Source of the DNA: Nitrosopumilus sp. Nsub
GTDB taxonomy: Archaea > Thermoproteota > Nitrososphaeria > Nitrososphaerales > Nitrosopumilaceae
Assembly (NCBI RefSeq): GCF_001541925.1
Contig: NZ_LQMW01000008.1
Location: 62,001-126,000, forward strand
Direction: 5' to 3'
Length of the DNA: 64,000 nt
Numbering within the stretch: the first letter of the stretch is position 1; each line of letters begins with the position of its first letter. The position numbers and the translations under genes were made by a program. Under the pieces are notes generated by a model. That model was given only the letters and a program-made list of their open reading frames with translations, searched no databases and was not told the origin of the DNA. This document shows positions 1 through 8,464 of the stretch, one piece after another.

Positions 1-148
1 TGCAGCATTTGGTATTGATGAAACTACTAATGCAGAATCTGAGAAAATTTTACAAGAAGCATCTGCTGTTGCTGAAAGTTCAACTGGTGAAATGTTCCCA
101 TCTGTTCCATCTACTAGTAAAGAACAAACAAGTTCAAAATTTTTCTAA
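1..148 (+). CDS. CdvB-like (ESCRT-III) protein, C-terminal fragment
   Basis: This open frame enters from the left edge and stops at TAA 146-148, so only about 48 C-terminal residues are visible. They contain KILQEASAVAE followed by a short gap and FPSVPS. The same string appears in the complete CdvB-like protein at 22922-23575 (KILQEASAVAE, then KFPSVPSS), so this is the tail of a second ESCRT-III-type paralogue. In the family such tails hold the segment that meets the Vps4/CdvC ATPase during membrane scission. The Snf7 core lies outside the window. The last four bases overlap the convergent coiled-coil gene. Confidence 0.8.
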   Translation, partial: AAFGIDETTNAESEKILQEASAVAESSTGEMFPSVPSTSKEQTSSKFF

Positions 149-618
149 TTTTCTACAGAATCTCTACTTTCTTTAATTTGTCTAACTTTGTTACCTTCTT
201 CACCTACGATAGTATCAATACCTGAAAGTTTATCTCTTAAGTTATTGATAATTGTGGCAACCTCATCTGCTTCATTTTCTACTTTCATTCTTTTATCAGC
301 CAGTTCTTGAATTCCTCTATTCTCTTCATCAATGTATTCACTAACTTTTTCTAATTTTTCTTTAAGATTTTTGATATCTACTGACTCTTCCTCAATATCT
401 TTTTCAAGCATGGTTCTTTTATCCTTAAGATTTTTTATCATTAAACCAACATAGTCAATTGCCTCTTCTAATTTTGCACGTTTTCCCATTAATTCGCCAA
501 TTCCTATTGTAGATTCATTATTTGTTGATGTTTCTACTGACTCTTCTTCATTTACATTCTCTTCAATTCTTTCTTCCGTCATTTCTCCTCCTTTTTCTTC
601 TTTGAACTTATCAAACAT
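145..618 (-). CDS. Coiled-coil protein of unknown function
   Basis: A 157-residue, highly charged protein with an acidic N-terminal third and then almost continuous heptad-like Glu/Lys/Leu/Ile sequence from about residue 45 to the end, predicted coiled coil. No signal peptide, membrane segment or enzymatic motif is seen. The first ATG gives MFDKF. A second ATG at 580-582 has GGAGGAG immediately upstream and would give a 145-residue protein, so the start is open. It converges on, and overlaps by four bases, the CdvB-like tail. The coiled-coil build beside a division protein invites a link to division, but that is only inference from position. Confidence 0.55.
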   Translation of the reverse strand: MFDKFKEEKGGEMTEERIEENVNEEESVETSTNNESTIGIGELMGKRAKLEEAIDYVGLMIKNLKDKRTMLEKDIEEESVDIKNLKEKLEKVSEYIDEENRGIQELADKRMKVENEADEVATIINNLRDKLSGIDTIVGEEGNKVRQIKESRDSVEN

Positions 619-771
619 TTTATGATTTCTTATTGAAATTGGGAATAAAAAGTTATTACGAATCTCAAAGCTGACCTTGTGAATGAATTTTGATCCAATT
701 TTTTAGCCTCATTTATGATACAAATTTTGATAAAATTCTCATTTTTACCAAAAATGGGGGATTTTTTTCAG

Positions 772-812
772 TGAAACAGGTGTTCCGCTATGTGTTCCGC
801 TATAAAGTTTCA
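772..812 (+). promoter_or_regulatory. Candidate operator: tandem repeat inside an inverted repeat
   Basis: TGTTCCGCTA occurs twice, at 781-790 and 793-802, so the copies are offset by 12 bases, about one helical turn. They are bracketed by TGAAAC (772-777) and GTTTCA (807-812). The block ends about 40 bases before the start of a small winged-helix gene. Such geometry suits a dimeric DNA-binding protein, perhaps that gene's own product. Binding is inference. Confidence 0.35.
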
Positions 813-850
813 AAATGTTCCTCATTAACAACACCATTCTATACTAATGC

Positions 851-1138
851 ATGTCAAAACAACAGTATAGGTCCGAAATGGGCATAATGGGTGATATCCT
901 AGATGTTACTGCTAATGGTGGTCGTGAAGGAATCATTGTATCTGCAATCTCTCGAAAAGCCAACCTATCTCACTATGCAGTATTAGACAAATGTGAGAAA
1001 TTGGTAGACGCTGGCTTAGTAGAATCAGTCAAAAATGATAGAAATAGAGTCTTTCAAATAACTGAAAAAGGTCTAGGCTTTTTCCAAGAATTCAAAAGAT
1101 TCCAAAGTCTAGTAGAGAGCATGAATCTAAGGTATTGA
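851..1138 (+). CDS. Small winged-helix DNA-binding protein
   Basis: A 95-residue protein with the layout of the archaeal HTH_45-type winged helix: a helical segment (RSEMGIMGDIL), a turn with GGREG, a recognition-helix region (SRKANLSHYAVLDKCEKLV), a wing (GLVESVKNDRNRVFQIT), then a helix ending in a short tail. It probably acts as a transcriptional regulator in the cytoplasm. Residue Met8 or Met11 could be an alternative start. The upstream repeats at 772-812 are a plausible target for autoregulation. The next gene on the same strand also carries a winged helix. Confidence 0.75.
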   Translation: MSKQQYRSEMGIMGDILDVTANGGREGIIVSAISRKANLSHYAVLDKCEKLVDAGLVESVKNDRNRVFQITEKGLGFFQEFKRFQSLVESMNLRY

Positions 1139-1234
1139 TCCCTGTTGACCCTATTAATCGAACCAATCCAATCGAAAATATCTCTAGGAGAAGAGGGAAT
1201 ACTTTTTGTAAGGAATGATAGTATCTTTGACACG

Positions 1235-2179
1235 ATGGTCAAAGTACACCTTTTGGTAGCTAGTATGATAATTGTAGCATCCCTACTACCAATCCAGTCT
1301 TCCTTTAGTTCTCCTAGAGATCTTGATCTAATAATTTATCCAGATGGCTCAACTCACGTTTCAGCAGAAATTGATGTTGATCCATTTTTAACAGATTACG
1401 AAGTAAATCTTTTTGGAAGTACAATCGATAATTTAGTGGTTATAGGAGATAATGGATTTCTATTGGATGTTGATATCCTATATGATACGGCTTTAATCCA
1501 AACTTTTGGTTCATCTGAAATTACTATTGAATATGATATTCATGACTTAGTATCAAAACAAGGTAGATTGTGGACATTCTCTTTAGACTCTCCTTCTGAT
1601 TTTACATTACTATTGCCAAAAAATTCTGCTATTGTTGGAATGACTAACCTTCCATTGAATATGGAAATTATTAATGAACAAAACCAATTAACGTTATCTT
1701 CAGGTTCAACTGAAATAGATTATTTTTTTAGTGCTAATTCAATTTCAAATCCAATTGAAGAGATAAAAAACGAAGAAGATAATTCTTTGAATACAATTAT
1801 TGCTGGAATAGTTGGTGGAATTATTGCCATTGCTTTAGTTTCTATAATCATAATTGTTAGAAAAAGACAAAAAAACGTTGAAGTGATTGATAAAACAATA
1901 GATGAGATTGTAACAATTCAGAAAAATGATACTTTAGATCTTGAAACAATTTTTAAATTAAAACCTGATTTAAGAGAGGATGACAAAGAACTAGTCAAAT
2001 TTATTTTTGATAATAATGGTGAATCTCTCGAAAGTGAATTACGTAAGAATTTCTTACAACCTAGAACTACAATGTGGCGTGCAGTAAAACGATTAGAACG
2101 TGAAGGTATTATTGAAATAGAAAAGAAAGATTTACAAAATTTGGTAAAATTACGCAAGAATATGGAGGAAGATAATTGA
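1235..2179 (+). CDS. Membrane-anchored winged-helix regulator
   Basis: I place the start at ATG 1235 because the sequence after it (MVKVHLLVASMIIVASLLPI) is a good signal peptide or N-terminal anchor; the frame is open upstream to 1145. The protein of about 314 residues then has an extracytoplasmic beta-rich region, a single membrane helix (IIAGIVGGIIAIALVSIIII), a basic stop-transfer segment (RKRQK), and a cytoplasmic winged helix near the end (TMWRAVKRLEREGIIEIEKK). This is the architecture of a one-component membrane-bound regulator that could pass an outside signal directly to DNA. Its stop overlaps the start of the secreted coiled-coil gene by four bases, so the two are probably co-expressed. 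Ligand and target are unknown. Confidence 0.65.
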   Translation: MVKVHLLVASMIIVASLLPIQSSFSSPRDLDLIIYPDGSTHVSAEIDVDPFLTDYEVNLFGSTIDNLVVIGDNGFLLDVDILYDTALIQTFGSSEITIEYDIHDLVSKQGRLWTFSLDSPSDFTLLLPKNSAIVGMTNLPLNMEIINEQNQLTLSSGSTEIDYFFSANSISNPIEEIKNEEDNSLNTIIAGIVGGIIAIALVSIIIIVRKRQKNVEVIDKTIDEIVTIQKNDTLDLETIFKLKPDLREDDKELVKFIFDNNGESLESELRKNFLQPRTTMWRAVKRLEREGIIEIEKKDLQNLVKLRKNMEEDN

Positions 2180-3006
2180 AAAAATTAGCATTATTTGCAA
2201 TCATTGTTTTGATTTTTGGTACAATTTCTCCATCATTAGCTAATCAAGCATATGGACAAAACGATCCAAATATTCTCTTGCGTATTGCCATACAAGCAGA
2301 TAAACAAATTGTAAATCAATTAGATAAAAAATATGAAAATGAAATACCAAATAATATCAATATTTTATATGAAAAAGGTCATAGAGCAGTTGAATCCTTA
2401 GATAAATCATTATCATATAATGATATTGAAAAAGCTAAACAAGATTTCCTTTCAGCAATGAACTCATTTATGCAAATTTCTAGAATTATTTCACAATCTT
2501 CAGAAAAGGTAATTGTAGTAAATGTATCACAAAAATCTAATCAAAACTTGGAATCTAAACTTGATAGATTAGAAAAATATGTAAAAACTTTAGAATCAAT
2601 TTCTCAAAAACATAAAATCAAACAAAATGATGATAATTTCACTACAGTTTATTCACTAATTCAAGACATACGTAACCAAATCAAAATTGATGAAGATTCC
2701 TCAAAAAACCTCAATGAATTACAAGATCTTATAAAATCTATCAAGAATGAAATACGTAATTCTATAGCTGAAAAACAATCTAATGCTATCAAAATTTTCT
2801 TTAAAAAATTCCTAGTTCAAATTGATCAAAAATTAATGCAAGCAAAAGATCTGGGTAGAGATCAAATTGAAATTGATAATGCAAATGAATTAATTCTTGA
2901 AATTAGAGAATTACTTTCAAAAAATCAAATAAATGATGCAAAAAAAGTCTATTCTGAATTAAAAGTTGTTCTAAAAAATATTGGAATTTCAGTCAAGATA
3001 ACATAA
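2176..3006 (+). CDS. Secreted coiled-coil protein
   Basis: This 276-residue protein starts with TTG at 2176, overlapping the previous stop (TTGA). Residues 1-28 form a clear signal peptide (KKLALFAIIVLIFGTISPSL, then ANQAYGQ). The rest is polar, helical and rich in Lys, Asn, Gln and Glu, with a strong coiled-coil character, and no second membrane segment. It is likely exported and lodged in the pseudoperiplasm. The overlap with the membrane winged-helix gene suggests they work together, for example as a surface component and its sensor. No family is recognised. Confidence 0.6.
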   Translation: MKKLALFAIIVLIFGTISPSLANQAYGQNDPNILLRIAIQADKQIVNQLDKKYENEIPNNINILYEKGHRAVESLDKSLSYNDIEKAKQDFLSAMNSFMQISRIISQSSEKVIVVNVSQKSNQNLESKLDRLEKYVKTLESISQKHKIKQNDDNFTTVYSLIQDIRNQIKIDEDSSKNLNELQDLIKSIKNEIRNSIAEKQSNAIKIFFKKFLVQIDQKLMQAKDLGRDQIEIDNANELILEIRELLSKNQINDAKKVYSELKVVLKNIGISVKIT

Positions 3007-3037
3007 GCTTCATATACATTTTCTAAAGAGTTTCAAC

Positions 3038-3232
3038 ATGGTCTCAAAATCCATTATTGTTGGAGTAGGTATTCCAATGATTGTAGTTGGTGCTTTAATG
3101 GCTTGGTTATGGTCTCCAATGGGTGGAGAATTACAAAGTCAAGTTGAATTGATTGGTAGCACAATTGGGATTTTGGGTGTAGTCTTCTTTATTTCTGGAT
3201 TATTTTATACTAAAGAACCGAAAATTGTATAG
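3038..3232 (+). CDS. Small two-helix membrane protein
   Basis: A 64-residue protein made of two hydrophobic helices (about residues 5-25 and 37-57) joined by a short polar loop containing GGELQSQ, with a basic C-terminal tail. Two-helix hairpin membrane proteins of this size are common in thaumarchaeal genomes, but no function can be read from this one. ATG start at 3038 after a 31-base gap. Confidence 0.55.
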   Translation: MVSKSIIVGVGIPMIVVGALMAWLWSPMGGELQSQVELIGSTIGILGVVFFISGLFYTKEPKIV

Positions 3233-3276
3233 ATTAAACTCATTAAATAAATAATGAAAAAAATTAGTATTGTTAC

Positions 3277-3990
3277 TTGAAAGTAAGACTATTTGAAATA
3301 TTTACATCAGTTGAGGGAGAAGGTATTCTTTATGGAACAAAAACTCTTTTTGTAAGACTTGCTGGATGTCCTTTCACATGTTTTTACTGTGATACAAAAG
3401 AATCATTACCGCTTGATTCTGGTACGGAATATTCAATTGATGAAGCAACTAAATTAATTGATTCTAATTTACAAAATCAAACTTACAAAGTAAATTTTAC
3501 TGGAGGTGATCCTCTTATTCAACATCAAGCTGTTGCTCAATTAGCAAAACATATTCAGATGAAAAAAATTCCTACATATTTAGAATCATCCTGTTTTGAT
3601 ATTGATCGTTTTAATCATGTTTTGCCTTATTTTGATATAATAAAAATAGAATTTAAAACAAAAGATTCTGATTTTGTAGATTCAGAACATTATGAAAAAT
3701 TAATTTCTCATACAATGAAATGTCTTGAATCTTCTGTAAATTCCAAAAAAACAACTTTTATCAAAATAGTTGTTAGTTCTAAAACTCAACCAACTGAATT
3801 CAAAAAATTAATTGAAAATATTTTTGAAATTATTTCAAAAGAGAACATTGATGGATTTGTAATTCAGCCCACATATGGAATTTCTGAACCTTCACTGGAT
3901 TTATTGCTTAATTTCTATGACATAGTATTTCCATATTATATCGACGTAAAGGTGGTTCCTCAATTACATAAATTCATTGGAGCACCATAG
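3277..3990 (+). CDS. queE: 7-carboxy-7-deazaguanine synthase, radical SAM
   Basis: QueE converts 6-carboxytetrahydropterin to 7-carboxy-7-deazaguanine, on the way to preQ0 and archaeosine in tRNA. The radical SAM signature is Cys31-x3-Cys35-x2-Cys38 in GCPFTCFYCDT, which binds the 4Fe-4S cluster. The N-terminal FEIFTSVEGEG and the following NFTGGDPLIQ are typical of the family. Length (237) is normal. The start is TTG 3277; no in-frame ATG lies nearby. folE follows and queC lies 1.6 kb on, on the other strand, so three steps of the pathway are together. I did not see a queD in this window. Confidence 0.92.
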   Translation: MKVRLFEIFTSVEGEGILYGTKTLFVRLAGCPFTCFYCDTKESLPLDSGTEYSIDEATKLIDSNLQNQTYKVNFTGGDPLIQHQAVAQLAKHIQMKKIPTYLESSCFDIDRFNHVLPYFDIIKIEFKTKDSDFVDSEHYEKLISHTMKCLESSVNSKKTTFIKIVVSSKTQPTEFKKLIENIFEIISKENIDGFVIQPTYGISEPSLDLLLNFYDIVFPYYIDVKVVPQLHKFIGAP

Positions 3991-4054
3991 CATTAGCACC
4001 TGCTTAAAAATCAGATTAGGTTCAAATACTAGAAAAAATGGATAAAATTACAAA

Positions 4055-4612
4055 ATGGATGAAGAACGTGTAAAAAAACTCGTAAGAGAATTGATAATTG
4101 AAGTAGGTGAAGACCCCACCCGTGAAGGATTGAGAGAAACTCCTAAACGAATTGCAAATATGTATAAAGAAATTTTTGGTGGTTATGACTCAGATTCAGA
4201 ATTATCTGTACAATTTTCTGAGGATTCTGATGTAGTAATTGCACGAGATATTCAATTTTATTCAATGTGTGAACATCATATGTTGCCATTTTATGGTAAA
4301 ATTCACATTGCTTATTCTCCAAATGGAAGAGTTTTTGGAATCTCAAAATTAGTTAGATTAGTTGAAAAATACTCAAAAAGATTACAAATTCAAGAACGTA
4401 TAACTAAAAATATTGCCGATGAATTGTATGCCCAAGGTGTAAAAGGTGTAGCAATATTTGTTGATGCTGAACATCTTTGTATGAAAATGCGAGGCGTTAG
4501 AAATGATGCAACTCTTTCTTCATCAGCATTTAGAGGAATTTATGAAAATAAAGAAGAAAAAGAGGGTATTTTGGCACTAATTAGAAAACGCTCTTCAGAT
4601 TTACCATTTTAA
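4055..4612 (+). CDS. folE: GTP cyclohydrolase I
   Basis: FolE (type IA) opens GTP to 7,8-dihydroneopterin triphosphate, the first step to preQ0 here. The zinc ligands Cys72 and His75 sit in SMCEHHMLPF and the third, Cys142, in EHLCMKMRG. The RLQIQERIT segment is also typical. The length, 185 residues, fits the bacterial-type enzyme. It lies 64 bases downstream of queE on the same strand. A role in folate-like pterins is possible, but the queE/queC neighbours favour deazaguanine synthesis. Confidence 0.93.
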   Translation: MDEERVKKLVRELIIEVGEDPTREGLRETPKRIANMYKEIFGGYDSDSELSVQFSEDSDVVIARDIQFYSMCEHHMLPFYGKIHIAYSPNGRVFGISKLVRLVEKYSKRLQIQERITKNIADELYAQGVKGVAIFVDAEHLCMKMRGVRNDATLSSSAFRGIYENKEEKEGILALIRKRSSDLPF

Positions 4613-4653
4613 GAATCTCAAAAATTAAATAATCAAAATTTTTCATCATCAAT

Positions 4654-4899
4654 ATGGGTAAAGCAAATCCATATGTTCACATTCCGAAAGAGTCATTTCC
4701 AAGTTGGATTTGGTATGCTGCTGAATGCGTTGGTCTTATTGTAATTGCATTTCTATCAGCAGTATTCATTACTGATACATTTGAGGATTTAACTACAGAA
4801 CAACATAATTACATGATTACTGGAATTTTTGCATCATTCTTTTTAGTTTGGTATGTGATTATCAGAAGTTTAATTCTAAAAAAGAAAATTTTAAGATAA
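4654..4899 (+). CDS. Small two-helix membrane protein
   Basis: An 81-residue protein with two membrane helices (about residues 22-40 and 53-73) separated by an acidic/polar loop (DTFEDLTTEQHN) and ending in a basic tail (LKKKILR), which suggests both termini are cytoplasmic. The N-terminus has the aromatic stretch SFPSWIWYAAE. Function is not recognised. It ends five bases before the convergent queC. Confidence 0.55.
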   Translation: MGKANPYVHIPKESFPSWIWYAAECVGLIVIAFLSAVFITDTFEDLTTEQHNYMITGIFASFFLVWYVIIRSLILKKKILR

Positions 4900-4904
4900 T
4901 TTAA

Positions 4905-5579
4905 TTATTTTAGATATTTTGTTTTATCTGTAATTCCTGCTTTTTCAAATGCAATTTTTCTATTATTACAAGATTCACAAATCCCACAATGAGATTTTTT
5001 ATTAGCATAACAACTCCAAGTCTTAAAGATTGAATCACCCAAATTCTTTAAACCTGATTTTAACAAGTCACTCTTTGACAATCCCTTTCTATATGGTGAC
5101 CAAATTTCAATACTTTTTCGTAATTTTGAATTTATTCCATCTATTTCCCCTTCATTAAATGCATTTTCTAATTTTTTTGCAAATTTTGGACGACAATCCG
5201 GATAATTTGTGTCTCCAGTATGTGCACCATAAACTACTAGTGATGCATTAAGTGTAAATGCCCATGCAGATGCTATTGAAAGAAACACTGCATTTCTAAT
5301 TGGAACAACAATAGAATATTCAAATTTTGTAGGAATTTTTCTTTTTGTACTAGTTAAAACATTTGAATTTCCATAAAGATTTTTCATAAAATCTATATCA
5401 ATAATTTTATGTTCTTTTAAACCAAGTTTTTTTGCAAAAGATTTGGCAGCATTAATTTCCATATTTGCTTTTTGACCATATGAAAATGTAATTCCATATA
5501 GATCATATTTTGATTTTAATAATGATGCAACACATACTGAATCCACCCCACCACTAAACACAATTACTGCTTTTTTCAT
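4905..5579 (-). CDS. queC: 7-cyano-7-deazaguanine (preQ0) synthase
   Basis: QueC uses ATP and ammonia to turn 7-carboxy-7-deazaguanine into preQ0, the base inserted into archaeal tRNA. The PP-loop SGGVDS is at residues 9-14. The zinc site is Cys190, Cys198, Cys201 and Cys204 (HCGICESC). SYGQKA and GAHTGD also match the family. Length 224 is normal. It is transcribed away from the homoserine kinase group on the same strand, 14 bases downstream of that gene. Confidence 0.94.
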   Translation of the reverse strand: MKKAVIVFSGGVDSVCVASLLKSKYDLYGITFSYGQKANMEINAAKSFAKKLGLKEHKIIDIDFMKNLYGNSNVLTSTKRKIPTKFEYSIVVPIRNAVFLSIASAWAFTLNASLVVYGAHTGDTNYPDCRPKFAKKLENAFNEGEIDGINSKLRKSIEIWSPYRKGLSKSDLLKSGLKNLGDSIFKTWSCYANKKSHCGICESCNNRKIAFEKAGITDKTKYLK

Positions 5580-5593
5580 ATTCCCTCATCTGA

Positions 5594-6517
5594 TTATTTT
5601 TTTTGGTGAATTGCACCCTTACTTGGTTTACAGATTATTGTTTGACAATCAATATTTTTTGATTTAAAGCCCCTTGACATTGCCGAACTAATTTTCTTTA
5701 AATCAAATGAATTTTTTGAAAATGCAATTACTGAAGGACCTGCTCCACTAATCGTTACACCATATGCACCTGCTTTTAGCGCATTTTGTTTCACTTTGTC
5801 GAATCCTGGAATCATATGTTTTCTTGCTGGTTCTACAACTACATCTTGAATCGAATTTCCAATTAACTCTGAATCTTTATTCAAAAATCCTGCAACTATA
5901 GCAGATGCATTTGCTAAATTTTGTACAGAATCTGTTAATTTTACTTTTTTAGGAATAACTCCTCTTGAAACTTTAGTTTTCTTTTTAGGAACACCAATTT
6001 TTGGAACAGCAACACACATTCTAAGATTAGTTGGTGAATTGATTGAAATAACATTTAATGGATTTGTTTTAACAATAACAAATCCTCCTAAAACTGATGC
6101 TGCAACGTTATCATAATGAATTGTTCCTGCACTAGCTTTTTCGCCAAACCCTGCAAATTCTACTAATTCATTTGAACTTAATTTAAGATTGAATAATTTA
6201 CTAAATGCTACTGCAGTTGCAGCTGCAGAACCTGCACTGCTTCCCATTCCAAATCCAGCTGGAATTCCTTTTTTAATTTGAATTTCAACACCATTTTGAA
6301 TTTTTAATTTCTTTTTCATATTTTTTACAACCAATCCAGCTGTATTGTTTTCTGGATTTGTAGGAATGTTGTCATCTGTAACTATTGTAATCCCTTTTTT
6401 TGTTTTTGTTAGTGTAACTTCATCATAAAATGCATCTATAGCTAAACCAAATGTGTCAAATCCTGGACCTAAATTGGCCGTAGATGATGGTGCTTTAACT
6501 GTAATTTTTGATACCAA
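5594..6517 (-). CDS. thrB: Homoserine kinase (GHMP family)
   Basis: ThrB phosphorylates homoserine for threonine synthesis. The N-terminus has KAPSSTANLGPGFDTFG, typical of homoserine kinase within the GHMP superfamily. The ATP-binding glycine/serine loop is at residues 84-98 (GIPAGFGMGSSAGSA), and the third GHMP motif is near the C-terminus (VTISGAGPSVIAF). Length 307 is usual. It abuts the GPN GTPase upstream: that gene's stop is directly followed by this start. Confidence 0.9.
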   Translation of the reverse strand: MVSKITVKAPSSTANLGPGFDTFGLAIDAFYDEVTLTKTKKGITIVTDDNIPTNPENNTAGLVVKNMKKKLKIQNGVEIQIKKGIPAGFGMGSSAGSAAATAVAFSKLFNLKLSSNELVEFAGFGEKASAGTIHYDNVAASVLGGFVIVKTNPLNVISINSPTNLRMCVAVPKIGVPKKKTKVSRGVIPKKVKLTDSVQNLANASAIVAGFLNKDSELIGNSIQDVVVEPARKHMIPGFDKVKQNALKAGAYGVTISGAGPSVIAFSKNSFDLKKISSAMSRGFKSKNIDCQTIICKPSKGAIHQKK

Positions 6518-7276
6518 CTAATCTTCTACCTCCTCACCTAAATTAAGAATTCTGCTTAATGCACTCTCAAGATTTACAATTCCATCTCCAGTTAAATTGG
6601 AAATTGGAATTAATCCTTGTTCATATTCACTTAGATTTAATCCTCGTAGAATACTTGTAGTCAATGAATATGTTTCACCATCTGTATCATTAGATATTGC
6701 ATTTTCTAATGTATTCATATTTGTTGACCATTGTAAAATATCTTTTAATTTAGTATCTATTACATCTGTTTTTGTAATTGCATTAATTGTTGGTAAATTA
6801 AGTCGTAGTCTAATTGATGTTGCAAGAAGTGCAATTGATACAAAATTTACTGGAGTAGTAATAATTGAACCATCAAAAAGAAAAATACTTGCTTTTTCAT
6901 CAGATGTAATTTGATCTATAATGAATCTTCCACTAGAACGATATGCAAATAATTCAATTTGGCCTGGAGTATCGACAATAAGATAATCGGGATTGATATT
7001 ATTCACATCATTTTGAATCTCATCAATTTTTGATGCAATCAAATCATTTGCCATTACCAATCCTCCATTTGGTCCAAGATTGTATTCTTGCATAATTGAA
7101 ACATAATCTACATAATCTCTAACATCTACATCACAATTGTAAGGCATACTTTCAACACCTGGATCTAAATTTAATATTGCAGAAAAAGCACCATTTCTTG
7201 TATAATATTCATGTAATTTTGACACAAGTGATGATTTTCCTGAACCAGCCGTTCCAGTAACAAAAATTGTTTTCAA
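6518..7276 (-). CDS. GPN-loop GTPase
   Basis: The Walker A motif GTAGSGKSS is at residues 8-16, the diagnostic Gly68-Pro69-Asn70 loop is in YNLGPNGG, and the G3 motif is VDTPGQIELF. The base-specificity motif reads TKTD. Archaeal members (the PAB0955 type) are dimeric GTPases related to eukaryotic Gpn1-3, which help assemble RNA polymerase; the archaeal role is less clear. Length 252 is typical. It is head-to-tail with thrB with no spacer. The Met1 start puts the P-loop at the expected distance. Confidence 0.9.
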   Translation of the reverse strand: MKTIFVTGTAGSGKSSLVSKLHEYYTRNGAFSAILNLDPGVESMPYNCDVDVRDYVDYVSIMQEYNLGPNGGLVMANDLIASKIDEIQNDVNNINPDYLIVDTPGQIELFAYRSSGRFIIDQITSDEKASIFLFDGSIITTPVNFVSIALLATSIRLRLNLPTINAITKTDVIDTKLKDILQWSTNMNTLENAISNDTDGETYSLTTSILRGLNLSEYEQGLIPISNLTGDGIVNLESALSRILNLGEEVED

Positions 7277-7413
7277 TCTGTGTAGATTTCTCTTCTTTGC
7301 TTATATTTCAAACTAGATTATAATCAAAAAATTTTTTGAGCCTAGAATTAGGCACTATGATTTACTGCTTTTTTCATCAACTTTCATATTTGATTCCTTA
7401 AAAAAAAATTCAA

Positions 7414-8430
7414 ATGAACTGGAGACTAGTAGCTATACCTGTTACTTTAATCCCCATAATTCTAATTGCTATTCAATTTGATATTCAACCAGAAGATATT
7501 CTTGCAATTGGTGTATTTCCATTTATTGGCGCAATTATTGCAATGATGATAAAATTAGTTTTACAAGGAGTAAAATTTGCATATATTACAAAAAAATATC
7601 TTGGGGATACTGATTCATTTCTAAAATTAGTTGGTGTAAGAGTAGGTAGTGAATTCATTAAATTTACAACACCAATGTTTATTGGAGCAGAATTTATTGT
7701 AATTTATTACTTAAAGAAAAAAGGAATAGAACTTTCAAGAGCAACATGGATTGCACTTGTTGATATTGTTACTGAAGTACTTGCTGCAGGTATATTATCA
7801 ATGATAGCAGGAATTATTGCATTATTGAACGGTGCATATGTTGTTGGAATAGTAATTTTAGCTACTAGCATATCAATTACCACATTATGGATGGTCATGT
7901 TTATGTTATCTTCTAAACATACATTTCAAGTTCCAAATGTTTTACAATTACTTATTAAAAAATTGGCAAAACAAAAAGGTACAAAAATTGTTGATCAAGC
8001 AAATGACTGGATGGAAGAAACATGTACTATCATTAGAGAAAACTTTAGAAGACCAGAATCTAAAAAAATCTTCGCTGTTTCATTTCTAGTTTCAATTGTG
8101 TCTTGGTCATTTTATGGAATATCCTTTATGATTATTGCTATAGGAACTGGTTTAATCATAAATCCATTTGACTCAATAATGGCAGTAATGGGTGCAAATG
8201 CAATTGGTAATTTACCTATCACAATTGGCGGTTCAGGCTTGGCTGAATTTGGAATTATAGCCTATCTCAATAATCTAAATCCATTTGATTTTACTATCAC
8301 TGAAGGAATTCTAGGTTGGGATGCCGTAATCGGATGGAGAATCGCAACATATTATGTTCCAATAGCAATTACGTGGCTATTATTAGTAAAATTAGCCTTG
8401 AGCAAAATTCCAAAAACAGAAAATAAATAG
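7414..8430 (+). CDS. Flippase-like membrane protein (LPG synthase TM family)
   Basis: This 338-residue integral membrane protein has about eight hydrophobic helices and no large soluble domain. The late motif LPITIGGSGLAEFGIIAYL fits the lysylphosphatidylglycerol synthase TM region/UPF0104 family (PF03706), seen in archaea as stand-alone proteins. Some relatives are linked to lipid or lipid-linked sugar movement, but the substrate here cannot be read. It is divergent from the GPN GTPase across a 137-base AT-rich gap that should hold both promoters. Confidence 0.7.
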   Translation: MNWRLVAIPVTLIPIILIAIQFDIQPEDILAIGVFPFIGAIIAMMIKLVLQGVKFAYITKKYLGDTDSFLKLVGVRVGSEFIKFTTPMFIGAEFIVIYYLKKKGIELSRATWIALVDIVTEVLAAGILSMIAGIIALLNGAYVVGIVILATSISITTLWMVMFMLSSKHTFQVPNVLQLLIKKLAKQKGTKIVDQANDWMEETCTIIRENFRRPESKKIFAVSFLVSIVSWSFYGISFMIIAIGTGLIINPFDSIMAVMGANAIGNLPITIGGSGLAEFGIIAYLNNLNPFDFTITEGILGWDAVIGWRIATYYVPIAITWLLLVKLALSKIPKTENK

Positions 8431-8464
8431 AAACCACTTTATCATTAAACTATTTTTTTTATTT

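Noticed and set aside
690-887. A 65-residue plus-strand frame before the small winged-helix gene
   Set aside because: It has no recognisable motif, overlaps the real gene's start and covers the repeat-rich upstream DNA; most likely chance.
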